Below are positions 23,065-33,240 of a stretch of DNA of 64,000 nucleotides, piece by piece. The notes beneath the pieces are model-generated. The model was not told the DNA's origin. It ran no database searches and was given only the letters and a program-made list of their open reading frames with translations. Source of the stretch: an uncultured Sphingomonas sp. (GTDB taxonomy: Bacteria > Pseudomonadota > Alphaproteobacteria > Sphingomonadales > Sphingomonadaceae); contig CAJYLT010000083.1 in NCBI GenBank assembly GCA_913775795.1, positions 1-64,000 on the forward strand, read 5' to 3'. The number at the start of each line of letters is the position of its first letter. Within the stretch, counting starts at the first letter, position 1. The position numbers and the translations under genes were made by a program.

Positions 23065-25431
23065 ATGAAGCACAATGTTCTGATGCTGCTGGCAGGGGCC
23101 AGCCTCGCGACCCTCGCAATGCCCGCTGCGGCGCAGGAGGCGCAGCCCGGCGCGACCGCCGACAACCCGCCGGAAGCCACCGCGCAGGAAGCGGCGGATG
23201 CCGCGCAGACCGGCGACATCATCGTCACCGCGACGCGCCGCGCCAGCCGGCTTCAGGACGTGCCGCTCGCGGTCAATGCGGTGTCGGGCGAGCAGCTCGC
23301 CGAAAGGGGGTTCCAGAGCCTCACCGACATCCAGTACCAGATCCCCGGCGTCCAGTTCGGCAACTCACCCAACGACGCGGGTTTCCGCCTGCGCGGCGTG
23401 GGTTCGGCCGGCGGCTTCTCCTCGTCGTCGGAGCAGAATGTCGGCACCGTCGTCGACGGCGTCGTCATCCCCTTCGGCAATCCGGTGCAGAGCCTCGGCG
23501 ATCTCGACCGGGTCGAAGTGCTGAAGGGGCCGCAGGGGACGCAGTTCGGCAAGAACGCCTCGTCGGGCGTCGTCAGCATCACGACGGCCAAGCCCGAACT
23601 CGGCCATTTCGGCGGCACGATCAATGCCGCGTACGGCGAACTCAACGACTATAACGTCGGCGCCAGCGTCAACGTGCCGCTGGGCAAGACCGCGGCGCTG
23701 TCGGTCTATGGCTTCGCGCGCGGCTATGACGGGTTCGTCGAGAATGTGAAGCGGGACGAGATGTGGGGCGGTACCAATGCCTATGGCGGCCGCGCCAAGC
23801 TCTATTGGGAGCCGAGCGACAATTTCAGCGCCTATCTGATCGGCGACTGGTCGCGCACCAAGCAGAAGGGGCCGGGCCAGCTCTGGACGTTCAACCGGCT
23901 GCCGTCGAACGCCAACCCGCTCAACGCGGCGCGCAACGGAACGGTGCTGGCGCTCGGCATCGTCCCGGGCTTCGACAACGAGCAGTCGGCCGAGGACAGC
24001 GAGGGTTATACCGACGAGAAGAACTTCGGCGGCTCGCTCGAACTCAACCTGAAGCTCGGCGACTACAACCTCACCTCGATCACCGCGTACCGCCGGCTCG
24101 ATTATGCGTTCAACACCTTTGCCATCGACGCCTATCCGCTGCCGATCTTCGTCGCGCGCGGGCCGGGTGACGACCGCGATTACTGGTCGCAGGAACTGCG
24201 GGTGACCTCGCCCACCGGATCGATGTTCGAATATGTCGCGGGCGTCTATCTGTCGCGTCAGCGTTCGGGCATCGACGGCTATTACAACAGCGCGCAGCTT
24301 CGCCCGGCGCTGCCCTTCTCGGCCCAGCCGCAATTGTCGATCACCGCGGGCCAGACCACGACCAAGACGCAGTCGGATAGCGCCGCCGCCTTCTTCGACG
24401 GCGCGATCAAGGTGAGCGACGAGTTCCGCATCCTGCTCGGCGGCCGCTACAGCTACGACTGGGTGGACGCCGAGAGCTTCTCGGTCGTCGATCCGCTGTT
24501 CCCGCCGTTCGTCGGCCCCAACGGCTTCACCGTGCCCTACACGCCGCGTCCCCGCTCGACCGGCAGCACGGAAAAGGGCGACTGGTCGGGCCGCGTCGGG
24601 TTCGAGGTGAAGCCCGCGCAGGATATCCTGTTCTATGGCACCGTCGCGCGCGGCTATCTGGGGCCGACGGTCACCTTCTCGGGCCTGACCGGCAGCCAGG
24701 TACAGGTGAAGCCGCAGACCGTCGTCGACATCACCGTGGGCGCCAAGACGCAATTGTTCGACCGCCGCCTGACGTTCAACGCGAACGTGTTCTTCGACAC
24801 CTATCGTGACCTCCAGACCTCGGTGTTCAACGGGCTGGAGTTCCTGACCGAGAATGCCGGCGGGTTCGAGGCGGCGGGGTTCGAGGTCGAGGGGACGTGG
24901 CGGTTCAACCGCAACTTCTCGGTCAATGCCGGCTACACCTATTCCGACACCTATTTCACCGATTACGTGACGGCGTGCCCGGATTCGACCGTGCTACAGG
25001 GCGCGGCGGCGGTGGCGGCGCAGTGCAATGCGCCGGGATCCACGGCGGGTACGCCGCTGTTCCAGGCCAAGGGGCTGCCGCTGTCGGGCGCGCCCAAGCA
25101 CAGCGTGCAGGCGGGCGCCAATCTCGACCTGCCGATCAACGACCGGCTGAAGCTCGACGCGTCGGGCACCTATTACTACCGTAGCGAAGTGACCTATGAT
25201 CCCGGCGAGCTTTACGCGCGCCAGCCCGGCTATGACGTGGTCGGCCTGAACATCGGCATCGGTGCGCCCGATGGCCGCTGGCGGGTCGGGGCGTTCGCGC
25301 GCAACCTGTTCGATACCAAGTTCCAGTCGGCGGTGATCGTCCTGCCGTTCACGACGCCCGGCGGCGCGGTGAACTGGAACACGCGCGACGGGCGGCGGAC
25401 GATCGGCGTCCAACTGTCGGGCCGCTTCTGA
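23065..25431 (+). CDS. TonB-dependent receptor
   Basis: A 788-residue outer-membrane receptor. A signal peptide ending AMPAAAQ is followed by TonB box DIIVTATRR, plug (RLQDVPLAVNAVSGEQLAERGFQSLTDIQYQIPGVQ in part; RVEVLKGPQGTQFGKNASSG) and a barrel ending in aromatic SGRF. This smaller class often imports aromatic or plant-derived compounds. It sits inside the hydroxylase-rhamnosidase operon, so a flavonoid glycoside is the natural ligand guess. A strong ribosome site (GGGGAGAGGAAATC) precedes ATG. It shares one base with the next gene. Confidence 0.9.
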   Translation: MKHNVLMLLAGASLATLAMPAAAQEAQPGATADNPPEATAQEAADAAQTGDIIVTATRRASRLQDVPLAVNAVSGEQLAERGFQSLTDIQYQIPGVQFGNSPNDAGFRLRGVGSAGGFSSSSEQNVGTVVDGVVIPFGNPVQSLGDLDRVEVLKGPQGTQFGKNASSGVVSITTAKPELGHFGGTINAAYGELNDYNVGASVNVPLGKTAALSVYGFARGYDGFVENVKRDEMWGGTNAYGGRAKLYWEPSDNFSAYLIGDWSRTKQKGPGQLWTFNRLPSNANPLNAARNGTVLALGIVPGFDNEQSAEDSEGYTDEKNFGGSLELNLKLGDYNLTSITAYRRLDYAFNTFAIDAYPLPIFVARGPGDDRDYWSQELRVTSPTGSMFEYVAGVYLSRQRSGIDGYYNSAQLRPALPFSAQPQLSITAGQTTTKTQSDSAAAFFDGAIKVSDEFRILLGGRYSYDWVDAESFSVVDPLFPPFVGPNGFTVPYTPRPRSTGSTEKGDWSGRVGFEVKPAQDILFYGTVARGYLGPTVTFSGLTGSQVQVKPQTVVDITVGAKTQLFDRRLTFNANVFFDTYRDLQTSVFNGLEFLTENAGGFEAAGFEVEGTWRFNRNFSVNAGYTYSDTYFTDYVTACPDSTVLQGAAAVAAQCNAPGSTAGTPLFQAKGLPLSGAPKHSVQAGANLDLPINDRLKLDASGTYYYRSEVTYDPGELYARQPGYDVVGLNIGIGAPDGRWRVGAFARNLFDTKFQSAVIVLPFTTPGGAVNWNTRDGRRTIGVQLSGRF

Positions 25432-26255
25432 TGCACGATCCCGCCGCCATCGCCGGACTGGGCACCCGCCTTGGTCCGGATGTGCTGGCGGCGGTGCAGG
25501 CGATGTATGCCGACGAGCAGACCGACCGGACGCCGCCGGTGGTCGCGGACGCCGCCTATGGCGCGCACGAGCGGCAGCGGCTCGACCTCTATGCACCATC
25601 GGGCGCGGACGGCCGGCCGGTGCTGCTCTGGGTGCATGGCGGCGGGTTCGTGCGCGGCGAAAAGGCGAGCGACGCACATCCCTATAACGCGCATGTCGGG
25701 CGCTGGGCGGCGCGGTCGGGGCTCATCGGCGCGGTGATGAACTATCGCCTGCTGCCTGATGCGCGCTGGCCGTCCGGCGGCGAGGACGTGGCGGCGGCGG
25801 TCGAGTGGCTGGTCGCCAATGTCGCCGATAGCGGCGGCGACCCGGCGCGGATCGTCGTTGCCGGCACCTCGGCCGGGTCGGTGCATGTCGCGACCGCGAT
25901 GCAGCGCGGCCTGTTGCCCCCGGCGGTGCGCGGGGTGGTGCTGCTCTCGGGCCTCTACGGCGCGACTGCGCCCGAGGATCGCGACGTGCCCTATCTGGGC
26001 GAGGCCAGCCCGCTCGAACCCGCCCGGATTGCGGCGGCGGGGCTACCGATGCTGCTCGCCTGCGCCGAGCACGATCCCGACCGTTTTCAGGCCGAGACGC
26101 TGGCGCTCGCCGACGCCGCCTTCGCTGCGACCGGCCGCTTGCCGCGCCTGTCGGTCGTCGCGGGACACAACCACTTCAGCCTCGCCTGTCACCTGGGCGG
26201 CAGCGACGCGCGGCTGGCGTCCGACATTCTCGATTTCGTGGAGCAATTGGCATGA
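25431..26255 (+). CDS. Alpha/beta hydrolase, acetyl-esterase type
   Basis: A 274-residue alpha/beta-fold hydrolase of the BD-FAE/HSL-like group. The oxyanion motif HGGGFVRG, nucleophile elbow GTSAGS and a late His in AGHNHFS are in the right order. No signal peptide is seen. It starts on the stop codon of the TonB receptor and overlaps the GH1 gene by ATGA. In this operon it could remove acyl groups from the glycoside or hydrolyse an ester intermediate such as a depside formed by flavonol ring opening; both are inference. Confidence 0.82.
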   Translation: MHDPAAIAGLGTRLGPDVLAAVQAMYADEQTDRTPPVVADAAYGAHERQRLDLYAPSGADGRPVLLWVHGGGFVRGEKASDAHPYNAHVGRWAARSGLIGAVMNYRLLPDARWPSGGEDVAAAVEWLVANVADSGGDPARIVVAGTSAGSVHVATAMQRGLLPPAVRGVVLLSGLYGATAPEDRDVPYLGEASPLEPARIAAAGLPMLLACAEHDPDRFQAETLALADAAFAATGRLPRLSVVAGHNHFSLACHLGGSDARLASDILDFVEQLA

Positions 26256-27559
26256 CGATCGACCGACGCACGATGCTCGCCGGCGGCCTCGGCGTCGCGG
26301 CGCTTGCCGCCGCGCCCGTCCGCGCGGCCCCGGCGGCGCGGTTTCCCAAGGGCTTCCTCTGGGGCGCGGCGACGGCGGGGCATCAGGTGGAGGGCAACAA
26401 CGTCAACAGCGACGTGTGGCTGCTCGAACATGTCGAGCCGACGATCTTCACCGAGAAGTCGGGCGATGCCTGCAACAGCTTCGCGCTGTGGGAGACCGAC
26501 CTCGACCTCGTGAAGGGGCTTGGCCTGAACAGTTATCGCTTCAGCCTAGAATGGGCGCGGATCGAGCCCGAGGCGGGGCAATTCTCGATCGCGATGCTCG
26601 ACCACTACAAGGCGATGATCGACGGTTGCCGTGCGCGGGGCCTGAGCCCGCTCGTCACCTTCAGCCACTATACCACGCCGCGCTGGTTCGCCGCGCGCGG
26701 CGGCTGGCTGAACGAGGAGGCGCCGGCGCTGTTCGCGCGCTTCTGCGACCGGGCGATGCGGCATCTGGGCGCCGGCATCAGCCATGCGATGACCTTCAAC
26801 GAGCCCAATATCGTCCCCGTCCTCGACGTCGTCCTCCCGCCGCAGGTGCAGCCCGTGATCGGCGCGATGCTGGACAGCGCGGCACGGTCGCTGGGGGTGA
26901 AGGAACTGGCGCTTGGCAATTCGACCAAGCAGGCGGATATCCCGCGCCTGACCAAGGCGCTGCTCGCCGCGCATCGGCTGGGGCGCCAGGCGATCAAGGC
27001 GGTGCGCGGCAACCTGCCGGTGGGGCTCACCATCGCGATCTTCGACGATCAGGCGGTGGGCGCGCCCGACATGCGCGACGCGATGCGCAAGCGGCTGTAC
27101 GGCCCATGGCTTGAGATCGCGCGCGGTGACGACTTCATCGGCATCCAGAATTACGAGCGCGTGCTGTGGGGTCCGTCGGGCCGCCTGCCGCCGCCCAAGG
27201 GCGCGGTGCTGACGCAGGGCGGGGGCGAGGTCTATGCGCCGTCCGTCGCCAATGCCGCGCGCTATGCCTACGAACAGGCGCGCGTGCCGGTGATCGTCAC
27301 CGAGCATGGCGTGTCGGCGACTGACGACCGCATCCGCGTCGACCTGATCCGCGGTGCGCTCAAGGAAATGCAGCGCGCGATTGCGGATGGGGTGCCAGTC
27401 CGGGGTTATGTCCACTGGTCGCTGCTCGACAATTACGAATGGGTATCGGGCTACAAGTACAAGCACGGGCTGTTCGCGTTCGACCCCGCCACGTTCAGGC
27501 GGACGGCGAAGCCCAGTGCCGGCGTGCTCGGCGCGATCGCGCGGGCGAACGCGGTGTGA
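26252..27559 (+). CDS. GH1 beta-glucosidase, Tat-exported
   Basis: A 435-residue glycoside hydrolase family 1 protein. The acid/base Glu is in FNEPN and the nucleophile in VTEHG (usually TENG). The GH1 N-terminal signature appears as FLWGAATAGHQVEG. The N-terminus MTIDRRTMLAGGLGVAALAAAP is a twin-arginine signal, so the enzyme is probably exported folded, unusual for this mostly cytoplasmic family. Its role would be cleaving glucose from the aglycone after rhamnose removal. Translationally coupled on both sides. Confidence 0.87.
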   Translation: MTIDRRTMLAGGLGVAALAAAPVRAAPAARFPKGFLWGAATAGHQVEGNNVNSDVWLLEHVEPTIFTEKSGDACNSFALWETDLDLVKGLGLNSYRFSLEWARIEPEAGQFSIAMLDHYKAMIDGCRARGLSPLVTFSHYTTPRWFAARGGWLNEEAPALFARFCDRAMRHLGAGISHAMTFNEPNIVPVLDVVLPPQVQPVIGAMLDSAARSLGVKELALGNSTKQADIPRLTKALLAAHRLGRQAIKAVRGNLPVGLTIAIFDDQAVGAPDMRDAMRKRLYGPWLEIARGDDFIGIQNYERVLWGPSGRLPPPKGAVLTQGGGEVYAPSVANAARYAYEQARVPVIVTEHGVSATDDRIRVDLIRGALKEMQRAIADGVPVRGYVHWSLLDNYEWVSGYKYKHGLFAFDPATFRRTAKPSAGVLGAIARANAV

Positions 27560-28014
27560 GCCGGTCCGCGCTGATCGCGCGCGAGGCGGCGGCGGGCGCG
27601 GTCATCAACGGTGTGCTGAGTGCGGTGTTCGCCTTCCTGCTGTTCGGCGGGGCCCGCGAAGTCGCCGGTGCGGCGCTGGTCGCCGACGCGCCGGTCCAGA
27701 GTTTCGCGGTCGCGTTCATGGCGACGCTCGTCCCCACGCTGCTGGTGCGACAGCGCATGCGGCGCGGCGTGCTGCCGGGCGGGGCCGCAACACGGGCCGC
27801 TTCGATACCGCGGCATGCGGTCGCGCGCGCGCTGCTTGTTGCGGCGATGGTGTCGCTGGTCGCGTGGGGCGTTCAGGCGCTGCTGTTCGCCGACGGCGTC
27901 GTCCTCGATCGGGGCGCGGTGCTGATCGGCAAGACGCTGTACGGCGCCGCGCTCGGCGCGATCGTCACGGCGGTTGCGGTGAAGGTCGCCATATGCGAAC
28001 CGGGAATCCAATAA
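27556..28014 (+). CDS. Small membrane protein, unknown
   Basis: A 152-residue hydrophobic protein with about four membrane segments: AGAVINGVLSAVFAFLLFGG, FAVAFMATLVPTLLV, ALLVAAMVSLVAWGVQALLF and LYGAALGAIVTAVAVKVA. I do not recognise the family. The start is the GTG at 27556 overlapping the GH1 stop, which trims the track's longer ORF; the protein then reads MSRSALIAREAAAG. It lies 16 bp before the rhamnosidase gene in the glycoside operon, so a transport or membrane-assembly role is possible but unproven. Confidence 0.65.
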   Translation: MSRSALIAREAAAGAVINGVLSAVFAFLLFGGAREVAGAALVADAPVQSFAVAFMATLVPTLLVRQRMRRGVLPGGAATRAASIPRHAVARALLVAAMVSLVAWGVQALLFADGVVLDRGAVLIGKTLYGAALGAIVTAVAVKVAICEPGIQ

Positions 28015-28030
28015 GCACGGGGGATTGGGC

Positions 28031-31000
28031 ATGCGTCGTCTGATGGTTGGCAGCGCGCTCGCGCTCGCGCTCGCAAGTCCGGCGTTGCCCCAGGCAGCGC
28101 CCGCCGATCCGCTGGCCGACGGCTTTCGCGATCCGCCGGTGGAGGCCCGGCCGCGGACCTGGTGGCACTGGCTCAACGGCAATATCAGCGAAAAGGGGAT
28201 CGTCCGCGACCTTCAGTGGATGAAGGACGTGGGGCTGGGCGGCGTCCAGAACTTCGACGCCTCGCTGATGGCGCAACAGGTCGTCGACAAGCGCGTCGCC
28301 TATATGTCGCCCGAATGGCAGCGTGCCTTTTCGCTGGCGGCGCGGACGGCCGATCGGCTCGGCCTCGAACTCGCGATCGCGTCGTCGGCGGGGTGGAGCG
28401 AGACCGGCGGGCCGTGGGTGTCGCCCGCCGACGGGATGAAAAAGCTCGTCTGGTCCGAGGTGGACGTCGAGGGCGGGCGACCGCTTGCCCGGCCGCTGCC
28501 CGCGCCGCCGCGCGTCACCGGCGCGTTCGGCAACGCCCCCTTCAGCGATCCGCTGGCCGGTTTCGAGCCGGGACGGCCCGCCGCCAAGCCCGCGGCCTAT
28601 GGCGACGTGCGCGTCATCGCATGGCCCATCACCGAGCGGGCGCTTCCGGCACCGCAGGTCGAGGCGGGGATCGACGCGGCGGCACTGATCGACGCCGACG
28701 AGGCGACCACCGTTTCGATCGGCAAGGGCGATCCGGCGCGTCCGCCCGCGATCACCTATGCCTATGCGCGGCCCGTCCGGGTCGAGGCGGCGACCTTCTA
28801 CATCCCCGACGCGCTGCCGCCGTTCGGCTACCCGGCCTATCTGCCGGTGTTGCAGGCCGAGAGGGACGGGCAATGGGTCGAGGTGGCGAAACTGCCGCTG
28901 ACCGGGGTGCCGACGACCGCCGCGTTCGCGCCCGTCACCGCGCGGCGCTTCCGCGTCGTGCTCGGTCCGAATACCGGGCCGAAGCGCCCGCCGATGGAGC
29001 CGCCCGCACCCGGCGCGGCGATGGACGGCATCTTCCCGCCCGCGCCGCCCGCCACCACGGTCGCGATCGGCACCTTCCGCCTGTATGGCGAGCCGCGCGT
29101 CGACCGGGGCGAGGCAAAGGCGGGCTTCTCGACCGTACTCGACTATCACGCGATCGCCGGCCGCGTGCCCGAGGGGGCGGCGGTCCCGGCCGCGAAGGTG
29201 ATCGACCTCACCGCGCGCCTGCGTCCCGACGGCACGCTCGACTGGACCCCGCCCAAGGGCAGCCGCTGGCGCATCGCGCGGCTCGGCTGGTCGCTGATCG
29301 GCAAGACCAACCATCCGGCCACGCCCGAATCGACGGGACTCGAAGTCGACAAGATGGATGGCGCCGCCGTCCGCCGGTATCTCGACACCTATCTAACGCG
29401 CTACCGCGCCGCGGCGGGAGCGGGGATGCTCGGCGCGCGCGGCGTGCGCGCGCTGCTGACCGACAGTATCGAGGCCGGGCCGGCGAACTGGACGCCGCGG
29501 CTGATCGAGCAGTTCCGCCGCTTGCGCGGTTATAACCCGACGCCCTGGCTGCCGACGCTGACCGGCGCGGTGATCGACAGCCGCGCACGCACCGATGCGT
29601 TCCTCTACGACTGGCGCCGGACGCTCGCCGACCTGGTTTCGAGCGAGCATTACGCGACCGTGGCCGAGGTCGCGCACGCCGCCGGGCTCAAGGTCTATGG
29701 CGAGGCGCTGGAGGATCAGCGGCCGCAGCTCGGCGACGACATGGCCATGCGCGCCTATGCCGACGTGCCGATGGCGGCGATGTGGACGTGGCCGCGCGGG
29801 TCGGCGCCGCGCCCGACGCTGATCGGCGACGCGATCGGCGCCGCGTCGGTCGCGCATGTCCATGGCAAGCGATACGTCGCGGCGGAGAGCATGACCGCGT
29901 TCTTGGCCCCCTGGGCCTTTGCACCCGCCGACCTGAAGCGCGTCATCGACCTCGAATTCGCGCTCGGCATCAACCGGCCGGTCGTCCATACCTCGGTCCA
30001 CAACCCGGTCGAGGACAAGAAGCCGGGGCTCAGCCTGGCGGTGTTCGGCCAGTATTTCAATCGGTTCGACAGCTGGGCCACGATGGCGCGGCCCTGGGTC
30101 GACTATATGGCGCGGACGGGCTTCCTCCTCCAGCAGGGGCGCCACGTCGCCGACGTCGCCTGGTTCTATGGCGAGGAAGCGCCGATCACCGCGATCTTCG
30201 CGAACAAGGTGCCGGGCGACCTGCCCAAGCGGCACGGCTTCGACATGGTCAATGCCGCGATCCTCGCCGACCTGAAGATCGAGGGGCGCGAGCTCGTCTC
30301 CGCGGGCGGGGCCCGTTACCGCGCGCTCTACCTCGGCGGCAGCAGCGAGCGGATGACCCGCGCGACCCTGGAGAGGGTCGATGCGATCCTTGCCGCCGGC
30401 ATCCCCGTGATCGGCCGGGCGCCGAAGGACTCGCCCGCGCTTGCCGACGATCCCGCCGCCGTCCGCCGCCTGATCGCGCAGGTGACGCCGCGGTTGACGC
30501 CGATCGTCGACAAAAATCTCGATGCCGCGCTGGAGCGAGTGGGGGTCGGTGCCGATGTGCGGCTTTCAGGCGGCGACATCCTGTTCCAGCATCGGCGCGA
30601 CGGCACCCGCGACCTCTATTTCCTGTCGAACCGCCGCGACCGGGCCGAGCAGGTCGAGGCGAGCTTTCGCGCCGCGGGCACGCCGACTCTGTGGCACGCC
30701 GAAACCGGGCGCAGCGAAGCGGTCGCGTTCCGGCGCGACGGCGACCGGACGGTAATCGACCTCGATCTGGAGGCGGAGGGGGCGGTCTTCGTCGTCTTCG
30801 GTGCGGATGCCCCGCCCGCGCCGGGATCGATGCGCCCGGTCATGGCGCTCGACGATGGCTGGACGGTGGCGTTCGAGCCGGGCCGGGGTGCGCCCGCCGA
30901 GGCGAAGCTCGACCGGCTGGCCGCGCTCGACACGAACGCGGACCCGCGCATCCGCTATTTTTCGGGCGTCGCAACCTATCGCCGGACGATCGACCTGCCG

Positions 31001-31321
31001 GCGGGCCGGGGCGAGGCGATGACGCTCGACCTCGGCCGCGTCTGTGACCTGGCCGAGGTTCGCGTCAACGGCGCGGTCGTCGGCAATGCTTGGCATGCAC
31101 CGTATCGCGTCGATCTCGGCCGATCGCTGCGCCCGGGGCGCAACGTGCTGGAGGTGCGGGTCGCGAACACCTGGGTCAATCGCCTGATCGGCGATGCGCA
31201 GCCCGGCGCCGCCAAGGTGACGTGGACGTCGCTGCCGACCTATCGCGCGGACGCAGCCCTCCGCCCGTCCGGGCTGATCGGGCCGGTGGTGCTGATGGCC
31301 GGGGATCGCGGCGGGCGGTAG
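28031..31321 (+). CDS. GH106-like alpha-L-rhamnosidase
   Basis: A 1096-residue exported glycoside hydrolase. A signal peptide (RLMVGSALALALASPALPQ) precedes the family-typical PRTWWHWLNGNISEKGI, GLGGVQNFD and SSAGWSETGGPWV. A large middle region has LLTDSIEAG, KVYGEALEDQRP and AAESMTAF, and a C-terminal beta-sandwich carries VCDLAEVRVNG and NTWVNRLIGDAQPG. This matches the GH106 rhamnosidase type, which removes terminal L-rhamnose from rutinosides and other glycosides. It is the last gene of the operon, next to the rhamnose catabolic genes that would consume its product. ATG 28031 preferred over TTG 28025. Confidence 0.85.
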   Translation: MRRLMVGSALALALASPALPQAAPADPLADGFRDPPVEARPRTWWHWLNGNISEKGIVRDLQWMKDVGLGGVQNFDASLMAQQVVDKRVAYMSPEWQRAFSLAARTADRLGLELAIASSAGWSETGGPWVSPADGMKKLVWSEVDVEGGRPLARPLPAPPRVTGAFGNAPFSDPLAGFEPGRPAAKPAAYGDVRVIAWPITERALPAPQVEAGIDAAALIDADEATTVSIGKGDPARPPAITYAYARPVRVEAATFYIPDALPPFGYPAYLPVLQAERDGQWVEVAKLPLTGVPTTAAFAPVTARRFRVVLGPNTGPKRPPMEPPAPGAAMDGIFPPAPPATTVAIGTFRLYGEPRVDRGEAKAGFSTVLDYHAIAGRVPEGAAVPAAKVIDLTARLRPDGTLDWTPPKGSRWRIARLGWSLIGKTNHPATPESTGLEVDKMDGAAVRRYLDTYLTRYRAAAGAGMLGARGVRALLTDSIEAGPANWTPRLIEQFRRLRGYNPTPWLPTLTGAVIDSRARTDAFLYDWRRTLADLVSSEHYATVAEVAHAAGLKVYGEALEDQRPQLGDDMAMRAYADVPMAAMWTWPRGSAPRPTLIGDAIGAASVAHVHGKRYVAAESMTAFLAPWAFAPADLKRVIDLEFALGINRPVVHTSVHNPVEDKKPGLSLAVFGQYFNRFDSWATMARPWVDYMARTGFLLQQGRHVADVAWFYGEEAPITAIFANKVPGDLPKRHGFDMVNAAILADLKIEGRELVSAGGARYRALYLGGSSERMTRATLERVDAILAAGIPVIGRAPKDSPALADDPAAVRRLIAQVTPRLTPIVDKNLDAALERVGVGADVRLSGGDILFQHRRDGTRDLYFLSNRRDRAEQVEASFRAAGTPTLWHAETGRSEAVAFRRDGDRTVIDLDLEAEGAVFVVFGADAPPAPGSMRPVMALDDGWTVAFEPGRGAPAEAKLDRLAALDTNADPRIRYFSGVATYRRTIDLPAGRGEAMTLDLGRVCDLAEVRVNGAVVGNAWHAPYRVDLGRSLRPGRNVLEVRVANTWVNRLIGDAQPGAAKVTWTSLPTYRADAALRPSGLIGPVVLMAGDRGGR

Positions 31322-31333
31322 CGCCCGGCCCGT

Positions 31334-32479
31334 TCAGACCAGAACGGTTCGGTCGATCTCCGCGACGCTGCGCCGCCCGGTGAGTGTCATCGCGACGCGC
31401 ATCTCCGCGGCGATCAGGTCGAGGAGGTGCGCGACCCCCGCCTCGCCGCGCGCCGACAGCGCATAGGCCCAGGCGCGACCAAGCAGCACGCCCTTCGCCC
31501 CCAGCGCGAGCATCCGCACGACGTCGAGGCCCGAGCGCACGCCGCCGTCGGCCAGCACGGTCAGCCGGTCGCCCACCGCCGCGGCGATCGGCGGCAGCGC
31601 CTGTGCCGTGGCGGGCACGCCGTCGAGCTGGCGGCCGCCATGGTTGGAGACGACGATGCCGTCCGCGCCAAGCGACGCGGCGGCGCGTGCATCCTCGGCA
31701 TCGAGCACGCCCTTGATGACCAGCGGACCTTCCCATTCGGCGCGGATGAAGTCGAGATCGGCCCAGGTGACGCTGGCGTCGAAATTGCCCCGCATCCAGC
31801 CGAGAAAATCCTCCAGCCCGCTATTCTTGCCGAGTACGGGCGCGACATTGCCGAGCTGGTGCGGGCGGCCGTGGATGCCGACGTCCCAGGCCCAGCCGGG
31901 ATGCCGCACCGCCTGCCACCAGCGGCGCATGTCGGCCCGCAGGCCGCTCGCGCCCGACAGCCCCGAATGGATGTCGCGGTAGCGCGAGCCGGGGACGGGC
32001 ATGTCGACGGTGAAGACGAGGACCGAGCAGTTCGCCGCCCGCGCCTGTGCCAACAGGTCGCGCATGAAGCCGCGGTCGCGGATCATGTAGAGCTGGAACC
32101 AGAGCGGGCGGGGACTGGCCGGCGCGACCTCCGCCAGCGGGCAGCAGGAGACGGTGGAGAGGCAGAAGGGCACCCCCGCCGCCGCGGCCGCGCGCGCGGC
32201 CTGTACCTCGCCGCGGCGTGCGTTCATGCCGGCAAGGCCGACGGGGGCAAGCGCGACGGGCAGGGCGGTCGCCTCCCCGAACAGGCTGCTCGACAGGTCG
32301 ACGCCGTCGACGCCGGTCAGCACGCGCTGGCGCAGCGCCACGGCCTCCAGCGCCTCGACATTGCGGCGCAGCGTCACCTCTGCATAGCTGCCGCCGTCGA
32401 TGTATTCGAACAGGAACGGCGGCAGGCGCCGGCGCGCAAGCTCGCGATAGTCTATGGCGGAGGCGGCGCGGCGGATCAC
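31334..32479 (-). CDS. lldD: L-lactate dehydrogenase (FMN, LldD type)
   Basis: A 381-residue FMN-dependent alpha-hydroxy-acid dehydrogenase oxidising L-lactate to pyruvate at the membrane. Recognisable blocks are [11 protein letters not shown] at the N-terminus, the LldD-like [16 protein letters not shown], the catalytic-site [13 protein letters not shown] (catalytic His and substrate-binding Arg) and [12 protein letters not shown]. The start is GTG at 32479, overlapping the SDR stop; the ORF track merges it with the SDR frame. Its place in the rhamnose locus fits the pathway variant whose last step yields pyruvate plus L-lactate. Confidence 0.87.
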   Translation of the reverse strand: MIRRAASAIDYRELARRRLPPFLFEYIDGGSYAEVTLRRNVEALEAVALRQRVLTGVDGVDLSSSLFGEATALPVALAPVGLAGMNARRGEVQAARAAAAAGVPFCLSTVSCCPLAEVAPASPRPLWFQLYMIRDRGFMRDLLAQARAANCSVLVFTVDMPVPGSRYRDIHSGLSGASGLRADMRRWWQAVRHPGWAWDVGIHGRPHQLGNVAPVLGKNSGLEDFLGWMRGNFDASVTWADLDFIRAEWEGPLVIKGVLDAEDARAAASLGADGIVVSNHGGRQLDGVPATAQALPPIAAAVGDRLTVLADGGVRSGLDVVRMLALGAKGVLLGRAWAYALSARGEAGVAHLLDLIAAEMRVAMTLTGRRSVAEIDRTVLV

Positions 32480-33240
32480 TGGAGGTTCACGTACGCGCCG
32501 CCGTCGACCAGCAGCGCAGCACCGGTCACATAGGCGGCCATGTCGCTGGCGAGAAAGACGATCGGCCCCGCCAGATCCTCCGCCTCGCCCAGCCGGCCGA
32601 GCGGAATGCGCGCGGTCATGCGGTCGCGCTTTTCCTGATCGGCAAGATCGTCCTTGTTGATCTCGGTCAGGATCGTCCCCGGCAGCACCGAATTGCAGCG
32701 GATGCCGTGCCGGCCGAGCGCGATCGCCGCCGACTGCATCAGCGAATGGACCCCCGCCTTGGTCGGCGTATAGTGCGTCTGGAACTCGCCGCCGACCAGC
32801 GCGGAGATCGAGGAGACGGCGACGATCGCGCCGCCGTCGCCCTGCGCCACCATCGCCCGCGCCGCCGCCTGGCACATGTAATAGGCGCCGTGCAGGTTGA
32901 CGCGCATCGTCCGCTCCAGCGTCTCGGGGGCCATGTCGAGGAAGCTGTGAAAGGGGCAGATGCCGGCGTTCGACACCATCACGTCGATCCGCCCGAACGC
33001 GTCCTTCGCCGCGTCGACGAAGGCGGTGGCGGTGTCGGGCAGCGCCACGTCGCCCTGCACCGCGATCGCGCGCCCGCCCGCCGCCTCGATCTCGGCGACG
33101 CAGCTTTCCGCCTTGTCGGCGCTCGCGGCGTAGTTGATCGCCACGTTCGCCCCGTGCTTCGCCGCGCCGATCGCAGCGGCGCGGCCGATGCCGGTCGATG
33201 CGCCAGTCACGAGCACGGTCTTTCTTTCGAGCAGTCGCAT
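32476..33240 (-). CDS. L-rhamnose 1-dehydrogenase (SDR)
   Basis: A 254-residue short-chain dehydrogenase. Cofactor motif TGASTGIG at 12-19, NAG as [14 protein letters not shown], catalytic Ser in [10 protein letters not shown] and Tyr/Lys in YTPTKAG. The [13 protein letters not shown] and [16 protein letters not shown] stretches match what I recall of bacterial L-rhamnose 1-dehydrogenases (RhaD/LRA1), which oxidise L-rhamnose to the 1,4-lactone. It starts at 33240, sharing one base with the IclR stop, and is coupled to lldD downstream. The substrate call rests on motif memory and context. Confidence 0.75.
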   Translation of the reverse strand: MRLLERKTVLVTGASTGIGRAAAIGAAKHGANVAINYAASADKAESCVAEIEAAGGRAIAVQGDVALPDTATAFVDAAKDAFGRIDVMVSNAGICPFHSFLDMAPETLERTMRVNLHGAYYMCQAAARAMVAQGDGGAIVAVSSISALVGGEFQTHYTPTKAGVHSLMQSAAIALGRHGIRCNSVLPGTILTEINKDDLADQEKRDRMTARIPLGRLGEAEDLAGPIVFLASDMAAYVTGAALLVDGGAYVNLQ

